From assembly GCF_030646155.1 (NCBI RefSeq), contig NZ_JAUTDN010000017.1, positions 35,245-99,244 on the forward strand: a stretch of DNA of 64,000 nucleotides, written 5' to 3'. This stretch comes from Conexibacter sp. CPCC 205762. GTDB lineage: Bacteria > Actinomycetota > Thermoleophilia > Solirubrobacterales > Solirubrobacteraceae. Shown here piece by piece: positions 49,188-56,726 of the stretch. Made by a program: the position numbers and the translations under genes. The notes below the pieces were generated by a model. That model did no database searches and was not told the DNA's origin. It worked only from the letters and a program-made list of their open reading frames with translations. Numbering within the stretch: position 1 is the stretch's first letter; each line of letters begins with the position of its first letter.

Positions 49188-50795
49188 CTAGAGGTCGTGC
49201 TCGCGCGGAAGGGATCCGAGTTGTACATCGCCCGAGTAATCGAGTCTCACGATAAGCCAGTCATGGGCAAACTGCTGAGAGGGCGTCGTCGACAGCACTC
49301 CGGCGGCGATGCGAACTGCGCGGATCGCGAGTTCTGCTGGCTGAAAGGGTGCACACGACACAGCGGGATGAGAGCACGAGTATGGCGTGTAGTTCGATGA
49401 GGTCTCCTCGCTCCGGTCGGGCAACTCTGGAAGGTCGAGAAACTGATCAAGGTCGCCGGTCGTCGGACCGCGGACGAACACGTATCCGTATCTGCCCTGT
49501 TCGAGCAGCGCGCAGCGCAGGATCGGAACGCCGACCTGAGCCGAGAGATCGCCCAGAAGGCGGCCGACAAGGACTTCTCCGGTCGAGTCAACAACCAGGT
49601 CTGACTCGCGGATGAGGTCAGCCGCTGCATCGACTGATCCGGGAACGCCTCCGACCAGAATCTCATGTGCCTTGGCGCTACAGAACGGCTGGTGGGCATT
49701 GATGAAGGCCGCGGTCGCGCTCGCTTTCTTCTCGCCGAAGTAGTCGGCGGGGAGAACGTGCCGGACGCCATTGTTGACGTCGTAGCGATCGTGGTCAACC
49801 AGGTTCATGAGTCGAACACCTGCCTGCGCCAGCTGCATCGCGACCATGGAGCCGACGCTCCCGGCTCCAAAGATCGTCACGCGGGCGTCGCCCAGCTCGA
49901 CGAGCCCTCGCCGGCGAGCGCTGCGCTCCACCATGGAGAGCGCCTGGGTCGATGCGAACTGCAACGCGACACCATCAAGGCGTGCGAACGACCACGCGCG
50001 ACGGGTCTGATTTCTCGTCGGACCCTCTTCGAGATATGTGATCGCATGCCAACGCTGTCGCGCTCGGTCACGCTTTCTTGGCACTCGCTGGCGGGAGGCA
50101 ACGGCAAGGAGATGTCGTTCCGCACGCCGGATTCCGTTCAGGTCTCGGACAGTCCCCAGGTCGGACCATGCAACATCGACGCTGCTCTGCTTGTCAAGGT
50201 GAATCCACGAGGGGCGGGCTTCTGTGGCGACATCCAGCTTCACGCCCTTAGCTGTGACTGCGGTGACGAGCCAACGATCACGTCTGCCGCTGAGGTGGTG
50301 CAAGCGCAACCTGCCTGCTTCGGCTCCGAGCGTTGCCCGAAGCAACGTCGCAGGAAGCAACATGACGGGAAACCCGGGCTCAGAGAGGTACGCGGACGCA
50401 GGCTCCGCCATATCCGCTTCATCGACGCGCGAGGCTCCTGCGGTATCTGCGTCAAGGAGGCCTTGAAGGTGTTCGAGCAGCTCCACTATTGTGCGCTGGG
50501 GGCTCCACCATGGCGCATCCGTACGATCGAGACAGAAGCTGCCATCTCTGCTCGGAACCTGATGACGCTGCAGGAATGGCGCGGGTGAGCTGATTTCGGG
50601 CGGGAGCCAAGGAAATCCGTCCCCGATGCTGATCGTGATCTCAACTGGATCGAGATCGTGCTCCATCTCGCAGGTCCAGACTGTCAGTCCGACAGCGACA
50701 TGTTCGCTCAGGATCTCGATTCCTGCAGCTGCGAGTGCGGCTCGCTCCTCGGCGAGCCGCACTTCGAGCCTGTCTCGAACGTCGTTCAGGCCCAC
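49188..50795 (-). CDS. cap2: CBASS Cap2, E2-E1 fusion
   Basis: 535 residues from GTG 50795. The N-terminal E2-like domain has FPWLPPEISSPAPF and SRDGSFCLDRTDAPWWSPQ (candidate catalytic Cys88). A middle linker domain leads to an E1/ThiF adenylation domain: VTIFGAGSVGSMVAMQLAQ at 307-325, LVDHDRYDVNN at 332; candidate E1 cysteines are C474 and C481. Cap2 conjugates the C-terminus of the CD-NTase to a target to prime signalling. Its start overlaps the CD-NTase end by 10 bases. Confidence 0.9.
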   Translation of the reverse strand: MGLNDVRDRLEVRLAEERAALAAAGIEILSEHVAVGLTVWTCEMEHDLDPVEITISIGDGFPWLPPEISSPAPFLQRHQVPSRDGSFCLDRTDAPWWSPQRTIVELLEHLQGLLDADTAGASRVDEADMAEPASAYLSEPGFPVMLLPATLLRATLGAEAGRLRLHHLSGRRDRWLVTAVTAKGVKLDVATEARPSWIHLDKQSSVDVAWSDLGTVRDLNGIRRAERHLLAVASRQRVPRKRDRARQRWHAITYLEEGPTRNQTRRAWSFARLDGVALQFASTQALSMVERSARRRGLVELGDARVTIFGAGSVGSMVAMQLAQAGVRLMNLVDHDRYDVNNGVRHVLPADYFGEKKASATAAFINAHQPFCSAKAHEILVGGVPGSVDAAADLIRESDLVVDSTGEVLVGRLLGDLSAQVGVPILRCALLEQGRYGYVFVRGPTTGDLDQFLDLPELPDRSEETSSNYTPYSCSHPAVSCAPFQPAELAIRAVRIAAGVLSTTPSQQFAHDWLIVRLDYSGDVQLGSLPREHDL

Positions 50796-51778
50796 TGGCT
50801 GCGTGGTGCCTCTTGGGACGTACGCGGACCGACCGCCGGCACGGGAAGGCTTGCCTGCTGCTCCTCGACAACGGGGAAATCAGACCCCAGCAGTCTGCTC
50901 CACAACTTCGTGCTGGCAGATGTGGTGTTCTCCGCCTCGGCCTTCTCTGCAGCTTCAGCGGCGTTCTCCACGACTCTCCGAAAACGCTGATAGTCCGCGT
51001 CTGGCCAAGATGCCGCGAGGTTCTCGTCTTCTAGCACCGGGTTCCCAACAGTCGGTGCGCTCAGCGGGTAGAAAGCGAGGTCGTTGCTGACGCCGCGGAG
51101 GGCTGCGACGACTCGGGCGGCGTCGCTGCTGTAGGTGCCTGTCGTCTCGGCGTTGATGTGATTCGCGATCATCACCTGCAGCGTGATGCTCTTGACCGCA
51201 GAACGGGCACTCTGGTTCTCGTCACGCCAGCGCTTGAGGATCTGCACGACGCGGATGTACGCGGCACCCTGTCTTCTGGCCCATCTCGTGTACTCGGCGG
51301 GCGCGGTCGCCTTCCAGTCGCCGGCCGCAGGCTTCGGAACTTCGAGCGGCGCCACGGTCAGCAGCCAGTAGGGGCGGGCTGGGACGACATCCACGTGGAA
51401 CGCGACGGTCTCGCTATCGGCGGCATACTCGAGACGGACGCACGGCCGCTCACCCGAATGATCGCGCTTGATGTGTTCGCCGTACCCGCACGAACGCAGT
51501 GCTCTGCGCATCTTGCTGAGGGCGTCAGCGGGAGTGAGGTCCTGGAAAGGTCCGTTGACGACAAGGTCTACGTCGTACTCGCCTCCGCGACTCGGCGCGG
51601 GCTTGACGGCCGAGCCGTTGGCGAAGGAGCCTTGAAGAAAGATATTTCGCTCGGGAATCTCGAAGTGCTTCGCGAGAGCAGAGGTGAGACCGCTCGCCGC
51701 ACTTTCGATGCGTCCGACTTGTCTGTCGCTAAGTTGGAGCTTGGAAACGAATGTTCTGAATTGTGCTGAGCACACCAT
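50786..51778 (-). CDS. CD-NTase (cGAS/DncV-like nucleotidyltransferase) of CBASS
   Basis: 330 residues. The nucleotidyltransferase site is complete: Gly50-Ser51 in FLQGSFANGSAVKP, Asp69-x-Asp71 in GGEYDVDLVV, and a third Asp130 in AFHVDVVPARPYW. A helical C-lobe follows (RVVQILKRWRDENQSARSAV). It should make a cyclic di- or trinucleotide on phage infection. The chain ends in a disordered tail with terminal Ala, compatible with a tail that Cap2 could use. ATG start. Confidence 0.92.
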   Translation of the reverse strand: MVCSAQFRTFVSKLQLSDRQVGRIESAASGLTSALAKHFEIPERNIFLQGSFANGSAVKPAPSRGGEYDVDLVVNGPFQDLTPADALSKMRRALRSCGYGEHIKRDHSGERPCVRLEYAADSETVAFHVDVVPARPYWLLTVAPLEVPKPAAGDWKATAPAEYTRWARRQGAAYIRVVQILKRWRDENQSARSAVKSITLQVMIANHINAETTGTYSSDAARVVAALRGVSNDLAFYPLSAPTVGNPVLEDENLAASWPDADYQRFRRVVENAAEAAEKAEAENTTSASTKLWSRLLGSDFPVVEEQQASLPVPAVGPRTSQEAPRSQWA

Positions 51779-51852
51779 GCGATAAAGCCTTTCGGGTTAC
51801 CTCCACCCCTCGGGGGGTCTGAGGCTGATCGACGTAACTGTGATTGCGACCT

Positions 51853-52410
51853 TCATTTCCTGTTCCTGAAGTAGAGGACGATGGATGGGATGACCAAGGA
51901 CGACCGGAGGTGGAGGCGCACATCGGTCAGGAAGCGCGACGCCGCCGCGTTGATGTCTCTGGGATGAGCCTTGATGCCATGTGTGGCGGACGAAGGCGCT
52001 TGACCCGGCGTCTGCCACGCCGAACTGATGAGAGGCAAGCATTCACGTTTCACATGGTCGACAAGGGTGCAGTAGCTACGGGCGAGGTAGACGGACTCGG
52101 AGGCAAGCCAAGCACGGTGGTGGTTGATGCGTTCTTGGAGATCGTGCATCCGCTCGATCAGATCGTTCTGCTGCTCGGCACTGTTGTCGCGGCGACGAAT
52201 CCGATACAGGCATTCCTGCCACGCGAGGGCGTCGCGAAATGCGTCGCTGTACAGCGCCCGGCGTCGTTCACGAGGTCCGCGAATGGTCGCGGCGACGGTG
52301 CTGGCGACGGCCGCGGTCCCGGCGATCGCCGCTGCACCGACGGCTGGTGCCCAGTCACTGGGGGAAGGAATCGCCAGAAATGCCTCGTAGAACATGTACA
52401 TACAGCTCAC
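51853..52410 (-). CDS. Single-pass membrane protein, candidate CBASS effector
   Basis: 185 residues from GTG 52410, which follows TATACC by 8 bases; ATG 52401 and GTG 52452 are alternatives. One membrane helix (residues ~21-43: APAVGAAAIAGTAAVASTVA) and a long cytosolic helical region (ALAWQECLYRIRRRDNSAEQ, DLQERINHHRAWLASESVYL). First gene of the CBASS operon, the usual effector position, but it is not a recognisable 2TM, SLATT, nuclease or phospholipase effector. Likely a membrane-acting effector of unknown type. Confidence 0.7.
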   Translation of the reverse strand: MSCMYMFYEAFLAIPSPSDWAPAVGAAAIAGTAAVASTVAATIRGPRERRRALYSDAFRDALAWQECLYRIRRRDNSAEQQNDLIERMHDLQERINHHRAWLASESVYLARSYCTLVDHVKRECLPLISSAWQTPGQAPSSATHGIKAHPRDINAAASRFLTDVRLHLRSSLVIPSIVLYFRNRK

Positions 52411-52504
52411 GGGCTGTAGGTATAGGCAACGCTCCGGACGGAAAAGCTCCACCCCATTTGGGACGTATTAGTGAGTGGGGCGGCCCTTGGCCAGAAGACT
52501 GCGA

Positions 52505-52987
52505 CTATGCCGCAGCGAGGAGCCGGTAGCGGCCCGTACGTCTGCCGACGGCTTCTACCGCCTCAGAGCGGCTGATCTGCGCGAGAAATGTCGCGAGCGG
52601 GTCTCGGCCGGCGACGGTGAAGTTTTCCTGCAAAAGCAGTTCGAACCAGTCGCGGTAGTGAATGGCGTCGCCTGGGCGGTGATGCTTGGCGAAGACGTCA
52701 ACGGCAATCTCTCGGAGCCGCTGTCCACGAAGTGCGCCGTCGAGGTGGTCGATCGTGGCCTGGGGGGAGATGCCGAGCGCTTCCGCGAGCGATCGAAGGA
52801 GACGTTCGTCGGACTCGACTTGGTCAGCTGCGAGTTCGGCCAGCACCCGAAGCCGGGTAGCGCGCTCGCGCCCCCGCTCGAGCCGGAGAAGCATCTGGTC
52901 GTACTCTTGGCGCAGCGACTCTGTGAGCGTGAGATCGGCGTCATCCACAGAGTTATGTTCTCTGGCGCGGCGGACGGATCTAAACAT
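52505..52987 (-). CDS. HARE-like winged-helix protein
   Basis: 160 residues. The N-terminal half is a coiled coil (LRQEYDQMLLRLERGRERAT); the C-terminal ~75 residues (LREIAVDVFAKHHRPGDAIH, YRDWFELLLQENFTVAGRDP, LATFLAQISRSEAVEAVG) have the HARE-HTH pattern seen in proteins guarding or sensing DNA. Same strand as CBASS, 94 bp upstream of the effector start. Confidence 0.75.
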   Translation of the reverse strand: MFRSVRRAREHNSVDDADLTLTESLRQEYDQMLLRLERGRERATRLRVLAELAADQVESDERLLRSLAEALGISPQATIDHLDGALRGQRLREIAVDVFAKHHRPGDAIHYRDWFELLLQENFTVAGRDPLATFLAQISRSEAVEAVGRRTGRYRLLAAA

Positions 52988-53020
52988 GCTGCAAAGTGGC
53001 CTTCGGCACGGTTGTCTCGT

Positions 53021-54355
53021 TCACCTGGAACCGATGCCATGTGCCGCATTCATCGCCGCGACCGCGTCCTCGTCGAGCTTGGAGTGGAGGTAGCGGTTGG
53101 TGGTCGTCAGGCTGGCGTGGCCGTAGAAGTCGCGGATGGTGATGAGGGGGACGCCGTTGCGGGCGAGATCGGAGCCGGCGGCGTGGCGGAGGCCGTGGAG
53201 GCGGATGGGGCGGAGGTCGGCGGCTGCGGCGGCGCGCTTGTAGCCGCGGCGCAGGGCTGAGCCGTCGAGCCGGTCGCCGAAGCGGTTGCAGAAGACGTAG
53301 TCGTCGGGTGAGGTGAACTCCGGGCGCTGGCCGAGGCGGGCGACTGCCTCAGCTGCAGGGCGGGCGACGGGGACGTCGCGGGGGCGGCCGGACTTGGGCG
53401 GCTTCTCGATGCCGGCGCTCACGGCTCTGTCGACGGTGACGATCGCGCCGCTGAGATCGGCGAGGAAGCGGACGCTTCTCCAGCGCAGCGCGAGCAGCTC
53501 GCCGAGGCGCAGGCCCGAGTAGAACATCAGCGCGAACGCCGCCGCGTCCTGGCGGTCCTCGGCGGCCTGGGCTGCCTGCTCGTCCGGGCTCTCGACGACG
53601 GGACGACCTCTGTAGTGGCGCGGGGCGCGATGGCGACCTTGCTCGCACACGCGCACGAGCGCCTCGATCTCGTCGCGCTCGTAGTGGTCGAGCGGGGCCG
53701 GCGGCGGCTGGCGGCGCTTGTCGGTCTCAGTCACCGGGTTGCGTCTGAGGAGGTCGCCGTAGGTGTCGGAGCGCATCGCGTAGTTGAAGATCGCGTGCAG
53801 CAGCTCGCGGTACTTGTTGACCGTCTTCGGGGCGATCCCGGATCTGTCCAGCTCGCGCAGGAATCTCGACACGTCGCGGGTCGTGACCGCCGCCGGCGGC
53901 ACGTCGCCGAAGCGGGCCATGATCCGACCCGGCGAGACGCCGGCGCCGCGCTTGTGCGGCGCGCCCGGCTCGCGCAGCAGCGCCTCGTTGTCGCGCAGCG
54001 TCGACGGCGCGCCGCCCTTGACTTCCCGCCGCCACTCGAGCCACTCGTGCGCGACGCGGCGGAAAGTGACCGCGGTGGCGCGCGCACGCGCCGCAGCATC
54101 CTCGGCTCGCTCCTGCTCGACGCGCTCGACCAGCTCGGCCGCGGCGACGTGGACAGTGCGCTCATCGAGCCAGCCGGCCGGCGTCCGGCCGCGACGTCTG
54201 CGCCAGCCGGCGCCGTTCACGCCCCTCTCGACCCACGCGCGCCCGAGCCGGCGCTTCACCTGGCGGCCGTCGCGGTCGCGCCACTTCGCCTCGTAGAAGG
54301 CAGTCTCGCTCTGCTGCGAGAAGGCGATCACGATCGCTGGCACGACGGCGCTCAT
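53021..54355 (-). CDS. int: Tyrosine recombinase (integrase)
   Basis: 444 residues. N-terminal arm-binding and SAM-like core-binding parts (SRFLRELDRSGIAPKTVNKY), then the catalytic domain: Arg in GLRLGELLALRW, HxxR in LHGLRHAAGS, His in YGHASLTTTNRY and the Tyr nucleophile there. Lies 170 bp from attR, reading away from it. It should catalyse integration into tRNA-fMet. Confidence 0.95.
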   Translation of the reverse strand: MSAVVPAIVIAFSQQSETAFYEAKWRDRDGRQVKRRLGRAWVERGVNGAGWRRRRGRTPAGWLDERTVHVAAAELVERVEQERAEDAAARARATAVTFRRVAHEWLEWRREVKGGAPSTLRDNEALLREPGAPHKRGAGVSPGRIMARFGDVPPAAVTTRDVSRFLRELDRSGIAPKTVNKYRELLHAIFNYAMRSDTYGDLLRRNPVTETDKRRQPPPAPLDHYERDEIEALVRVCEQGRHRAPRHYRGRPVVESPDEQAAQAAEDRQDAAAFALMFYSGLRLGELLALRWRSVRFLADLSGAIVTVDRAVSAGIEKPPKSGRPRDVPVARPAAEAVARLGQRPEFTSPDDYVFCNRFGDRLDGSALRRGYKRAAAAADLRPIRLHGLRHAAGSDLARNGVPLITIRDFYGHASLTTTNRYLHSKLDEDAVAAMNAAHGIGSR

Positions 54356-54386
54356 AGATCGTCAGGCTACACCGCCCGAGCGCCGC

Positions 54387-54446
54387 GAGTACCACGGGAA
54401 TCAGCCACGAGTACCAGCATGCCAGCGAGTACCAGCGCGAGTACCA
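54387..54446 (+). repeat. Four GAGTACCA repeats, right integrase arm sites
   Basis: GAGTACCA at 54387-54394, 54409-54416, 54427-54434 and 54439-54446, all the same way, spacing 22, 18 and 12 bp; the last is followed by AACG, as in the inner left copy. Confidence 0.7.
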
Positions 54447-54524
54447 AACGAGGCAGATCGCCGATGACTGCTGACGATGGCCACTTCGAGAACCGCAGAG
54501 AAGGCGGGGTTCAGCGGCGATGCT

Positions 54525-54573
<49 letters not shown>

Positions 54574-54581
54574 TACGAATT

Positions 54582-54620
54582 CCCCGACCGGTCCCTTCGA
54601 TGGTCGGGGTTTTTGTTTTT
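54582..54620 (+). terminator. Chromosomal terminator formerly behind tRNA-fMet
   Basis: CCCCGACC pairs with GGTCGGGG and is followed by TTTTTGTTTTT. Before integration it would have followed the tRNA by a few bases. Confidence 0.85.
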
Positions 54621-54770
54621 CTGGGGTCAGCTCCGGTGCGATCGTGGCGGCAAGCGTGAGCGTCCGGTTGGGCTTGTCGTAGGCGACGTTCACGTCGAAC
54701 GCCAGAGCGATCCGTGTCGAGCTTGCGCGGCTGGCCGCGCGGCTTGACGCGTAGCCCGGTCTCGTTCGAC

Positions 54771-54810
54771 CAGGGGTGCATGGCGCCGTACAGGGGTGCA
54801 TGGCGCCGTA
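54771..54810 (+). repeat. Tandem 20-bp repeat upstream of the DUF1778 gene
   Basis: CAGGGGTGCATGGCGCCGTA occurs twice head to tail, directly before the palindrome and -10 box of the toxin-antitoxin operon. Confidence 0.85.
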
Positions 54811-54827
54811 CAAATGTACGGTATGAT
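54806..54827 (+). promoter_or_regulatory. Operator palindrome and -10 box of the TA operon
   Basis: CCGTAC-AAAT-GTACGG (54806-54821) is perfect and abuts TATGAT (54822-54827), which ends 6 bases before ATG 54834. DUF1778 antitoxins usually repress their own promoter. Confidence 0.65.
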
Positions 54828-54833
54828 CGATGC

Positions 54834-55112
54834 ATGGCCACCAAAGTGGAGCGAGTCGAGGCGCGGCTGACCGGCGAGCAGCGTCGTCAGATCGAGCAGG
54901 CTGCCGCGCTTGCCGGCGAGTCGGTCTCGTCGTTTCTGGTGCTCGCAGCGCTGGAGCGTGCTGAGGCGGTGGTCGTCGAGCAGGTGACGACGGTCGTTCC
55001 GGCCGCCTACTTCGATCGCCTCGCGGCGTCGCTTGACGAGGTCGATGAGATGCCTCGACTCGCACGCGCGGCGAGAGCGGCCAGAGGCCGCAAGCGCATC
55101 TCGGCGGCGTGA
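54834..55112 (+). CDS. DUF1778 antitoxin (TacA-like)
   Basis: 92 residues. ERVEARLTGEQRRQIEQAAA, LAGESVSSFLVLAALERAEA is the RHH-type DNA-binding part; DEVDEMPRLARAARAA is the toxin-neutralising tail. Stop overlaps the GNAT toxin start (GTGA). In the 213 bp upstream, the minus strand keeps a remnant (LTLAATIAPELTPEK) that looks like the end of a lost recombinase-like gene. Confidence 0.9.
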   Translation: MATKVERVEARLTGEQRRQIEQAAALAGESVSSFLVLAALERAEAVVVEQVTTVVPAAYFDRLAASLDEVDEMPRLARAARAARGRKRISAA

Positions 55113-55615
55113 GCTACCGGCTGACGCCGCTCGCCGCCGAGCACGACCTCGACGGCTTCGACTCGGGCCAGCCCGTCCTTGACGACTGGCTCCGCGCCCA
55201 CGCTCGCACCGCGACCGGCCAAGGCACTCGCACCTACCTGCTGCTCGACTCCGGCTCTGGCGCCGTCATCGGCTTCTTCTCGATCGCGCCGCACCTGCTC
55301 GCACGCGACGAGGCGCCGAGACGGATCGGCCGCGGCGCGCCGGCGCGGATCCCGGCGATCCTGCTCGCCAAGCTCGCGCTCGACCGCCGCCTCCACGGCC
55401 AGGACCTCGGCGCCGAGCTGCTCGTCCACGCGCTCACCACGATCGTCACCGCCGCTCGCTCCGCCGGCGGCCGGCTCGTCATCGTCGACGCGATCGACGA
55501 CGACGCCGCCGCGTTCTACGCCGCACACGACTTCACCCCCACGCCGCGTAACCCGCATCGCCTCGTCGCAAAGCTCAGCTCGATCACGAACGCGCTCGAG
55601 CTGGAATGGCCGTGA
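55109..55615 (+). CDS. GNAT acetyltransferase toxin (TacT-like)
   Basis: 168 residues from GTG. LDGFDSGQPVLDDWLRAHAR, GAVIGFFSIAPHLLARDEAP, ILLAKLALDRRLHGQDLGAE and VDAIDDDAAAFYAAHDFTPT match TacT-type toxins that acetylate aminoacyl-tRNA. Coupled to DUF1778, a standard type II toxin-antitoxin module. Confidence 0.92.
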   Translation: MSYRLTPLAAEHDLDGFDSGQPVLDDWLRAHARTATGQGTRTYLLLDSGSGAVIGFFSIAPHLLARDEAPRRIGRGAPARIPAILLAKLALDRRLHGQDLGAELLVHALTTIVTAARSAGGRLVIVDAIDDDAAAFYAAHDFTPTPRNPHRLVAKLSSITNALELEWP

Positions 55616-55661
55616 GGGTTCGACCTGGCCCACGCACGTCAGCGGCAGCAGCTCGCCGCCG

Positions 55662-55905
55662 TCAGGTCGCTGCGGTGACCGCGACGGCGGGCGCGGTGAT
55701 CACGGCGCGCGAGGAGCTGCGATCGGCCGTCGTCGCGAGCTGGATGTAGCGGGCGGCGAGGAGGCAGGCGATGAGGCCGGTTTCGTAGGCGCTGAAGCCG
55801 AGTGCGAGCAGCAGCGGTGCCAGCAGCGAGCCGCCGCCGACGCCGTAGATGCGGCCGACGGTGCCGATTGTCAGTGCCAGCGCCCAGTTGCGGGAGGCAT
55901 GACTG
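55662..55905 (-). pseudogene. Remnant of a TauE/SafE permease
   Basis: The C-terminal ~75 codons survive: WALALTIGTVGRIYGVGGGS, LLAPLLLALGFSAYETGLIA. A TGA lies about 10 codons before the first recognisable residue and no start codon intervenes, so the front of the gene is gone. Confidence 0.75.
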
Positions 55906-55952
55906 CGGGTAGCTCAGCGGCGGTAGCCCCGATCGACCGAGGAGCGTGCGCG

Positions 55953-56186
55953 ATGGCCAGAGATCACGGACCGAGCGTGAAGAACGACGAGCAGTACGAG
56001 GGCTTGCGCAGAAAGGGCATGAGCAAGGCGCGGGCCGCGCGGATCGCGAACTCGCCTGGTGCATCGAGACGCGGCGGCGAGGCGTCGGGCAGCGGCATGA
56101 GACGCAACGCCACGAGACAGGGTGGGACCAAGGCGCAGAAGGCGGCTGCCGGACGCAAGGGCGGGAAGGCGAGCCACTCCAGCTGA
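55953..56186 (+). CDS. DUF7218-like small protein
   Basis: 77 residues. DHGPSVKNDEQYEGLRRKGM, SKARAARIANSPGASRRGG, ending GRKGGKASHSS. Highly basic and Gly-rich, typical of small stress or plasmid-borne actinobacterial proteins; function unknown. GAGG lies about 12 bases before ATG. Confidence 0.78.
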   Translation: MARDHGPSVKNDEQYEGLRRKGMSKARAARIANSPGASRRGGEASGSGMRRNATRQGGTKAQKAAAGRKGGKASHSS

Positions 56187-56221
56187 CGCGCCCCTGAAGG
56201 CTGCTCGGCCGGCGAGCGCAG

Positions 56222-56440
56222 ATGAGAGCGGCGCTGCTGAACTGCACGCTCAGAAGATAGTCGGCGCCGTCGAACACGGAGCTGCTGCTGTCGGTCGTGC
56301 GCGCTGAGCTGGAGCGCGGCGGCGTCGAGACCGTCAGCTTCCGCGTCGTCGACGAGCAGGTGCTGGAGGGGGTCGCCTCCGAGTCGCAGGGCGAGGGCGA
56401 CGGCTGGCCGGCGATCCATGACGCGATCGTCGCGTTGGCC
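56222..56440 (+). pseudogene. Broken NAD(P)H-dependent FMN reductase (flavodoxin fold)
   Basis: MRAALLNCTLRR, an in-frame TAG, then SAPSNTELLLSVVRAELERG, SFRVVDEQVLEGV and GEGDGWPAIHDAIVA, as in small FMN reductases. After IVA the frame enters the tail of a minus-strand gene, so the C-terminal half is deleted. Confidence 0.75.
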
Positions 56441-56690
56441 TCCTGCACGATGCTCTCGACGAAGTGCCGCAGGTCGCCCGAGGCCTCCGCGTCGACCCGC
56501 GCGACGACGATTCGGTGCTTCTTTGAACGTGACGCCCTCCCAGCCGCCGCCGGCATGCTGGAGCTGGACCAGCACCGCTTCTGCACGGGCGCTCCAGCGC
56601 TTGGACGACGCGCCCGTCCGGTCGACCGACAGCTCGCCGTCAGAGACGGTCGCCGTCGACCAGTCGATCTCGCGTCGTTGTCCGGTATGG
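56430..56690 (-). pseudogene. Frameshifted small actinobacterial gene
   Basis: Minus strand: REIDWSTATVSDGELSVDRT and EAVLVQLQHAGGGWEGVTFK in one frame, continuing after a one-base shift as KKHRIVVARVDAEASGDLRH and FVESIVQEANATI. The shift lies at TTCAAAGAAG (about 56520-56530). Its end is fused tail to tail with the FMN reductase remnant. No normal start codon is evident. Confidence 0.6.
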
Positions 56691-56726
56691 AAGACGGAAT
56701 CGCGATGCAGGGAGCGCGTGAGGCGC

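Noticed and set aside
49665..50588. Plus-strand open frame of 307 codons
   Set aside because: Antisense to Cap2, whose E1 and E2 motifs are unambiguous.
51158..51769. Plus-strand open frame of 203 codons
   Set aside because: Antisense to the CD-NTase, no motif, and the minus-strand protein has clear catalytic residues.
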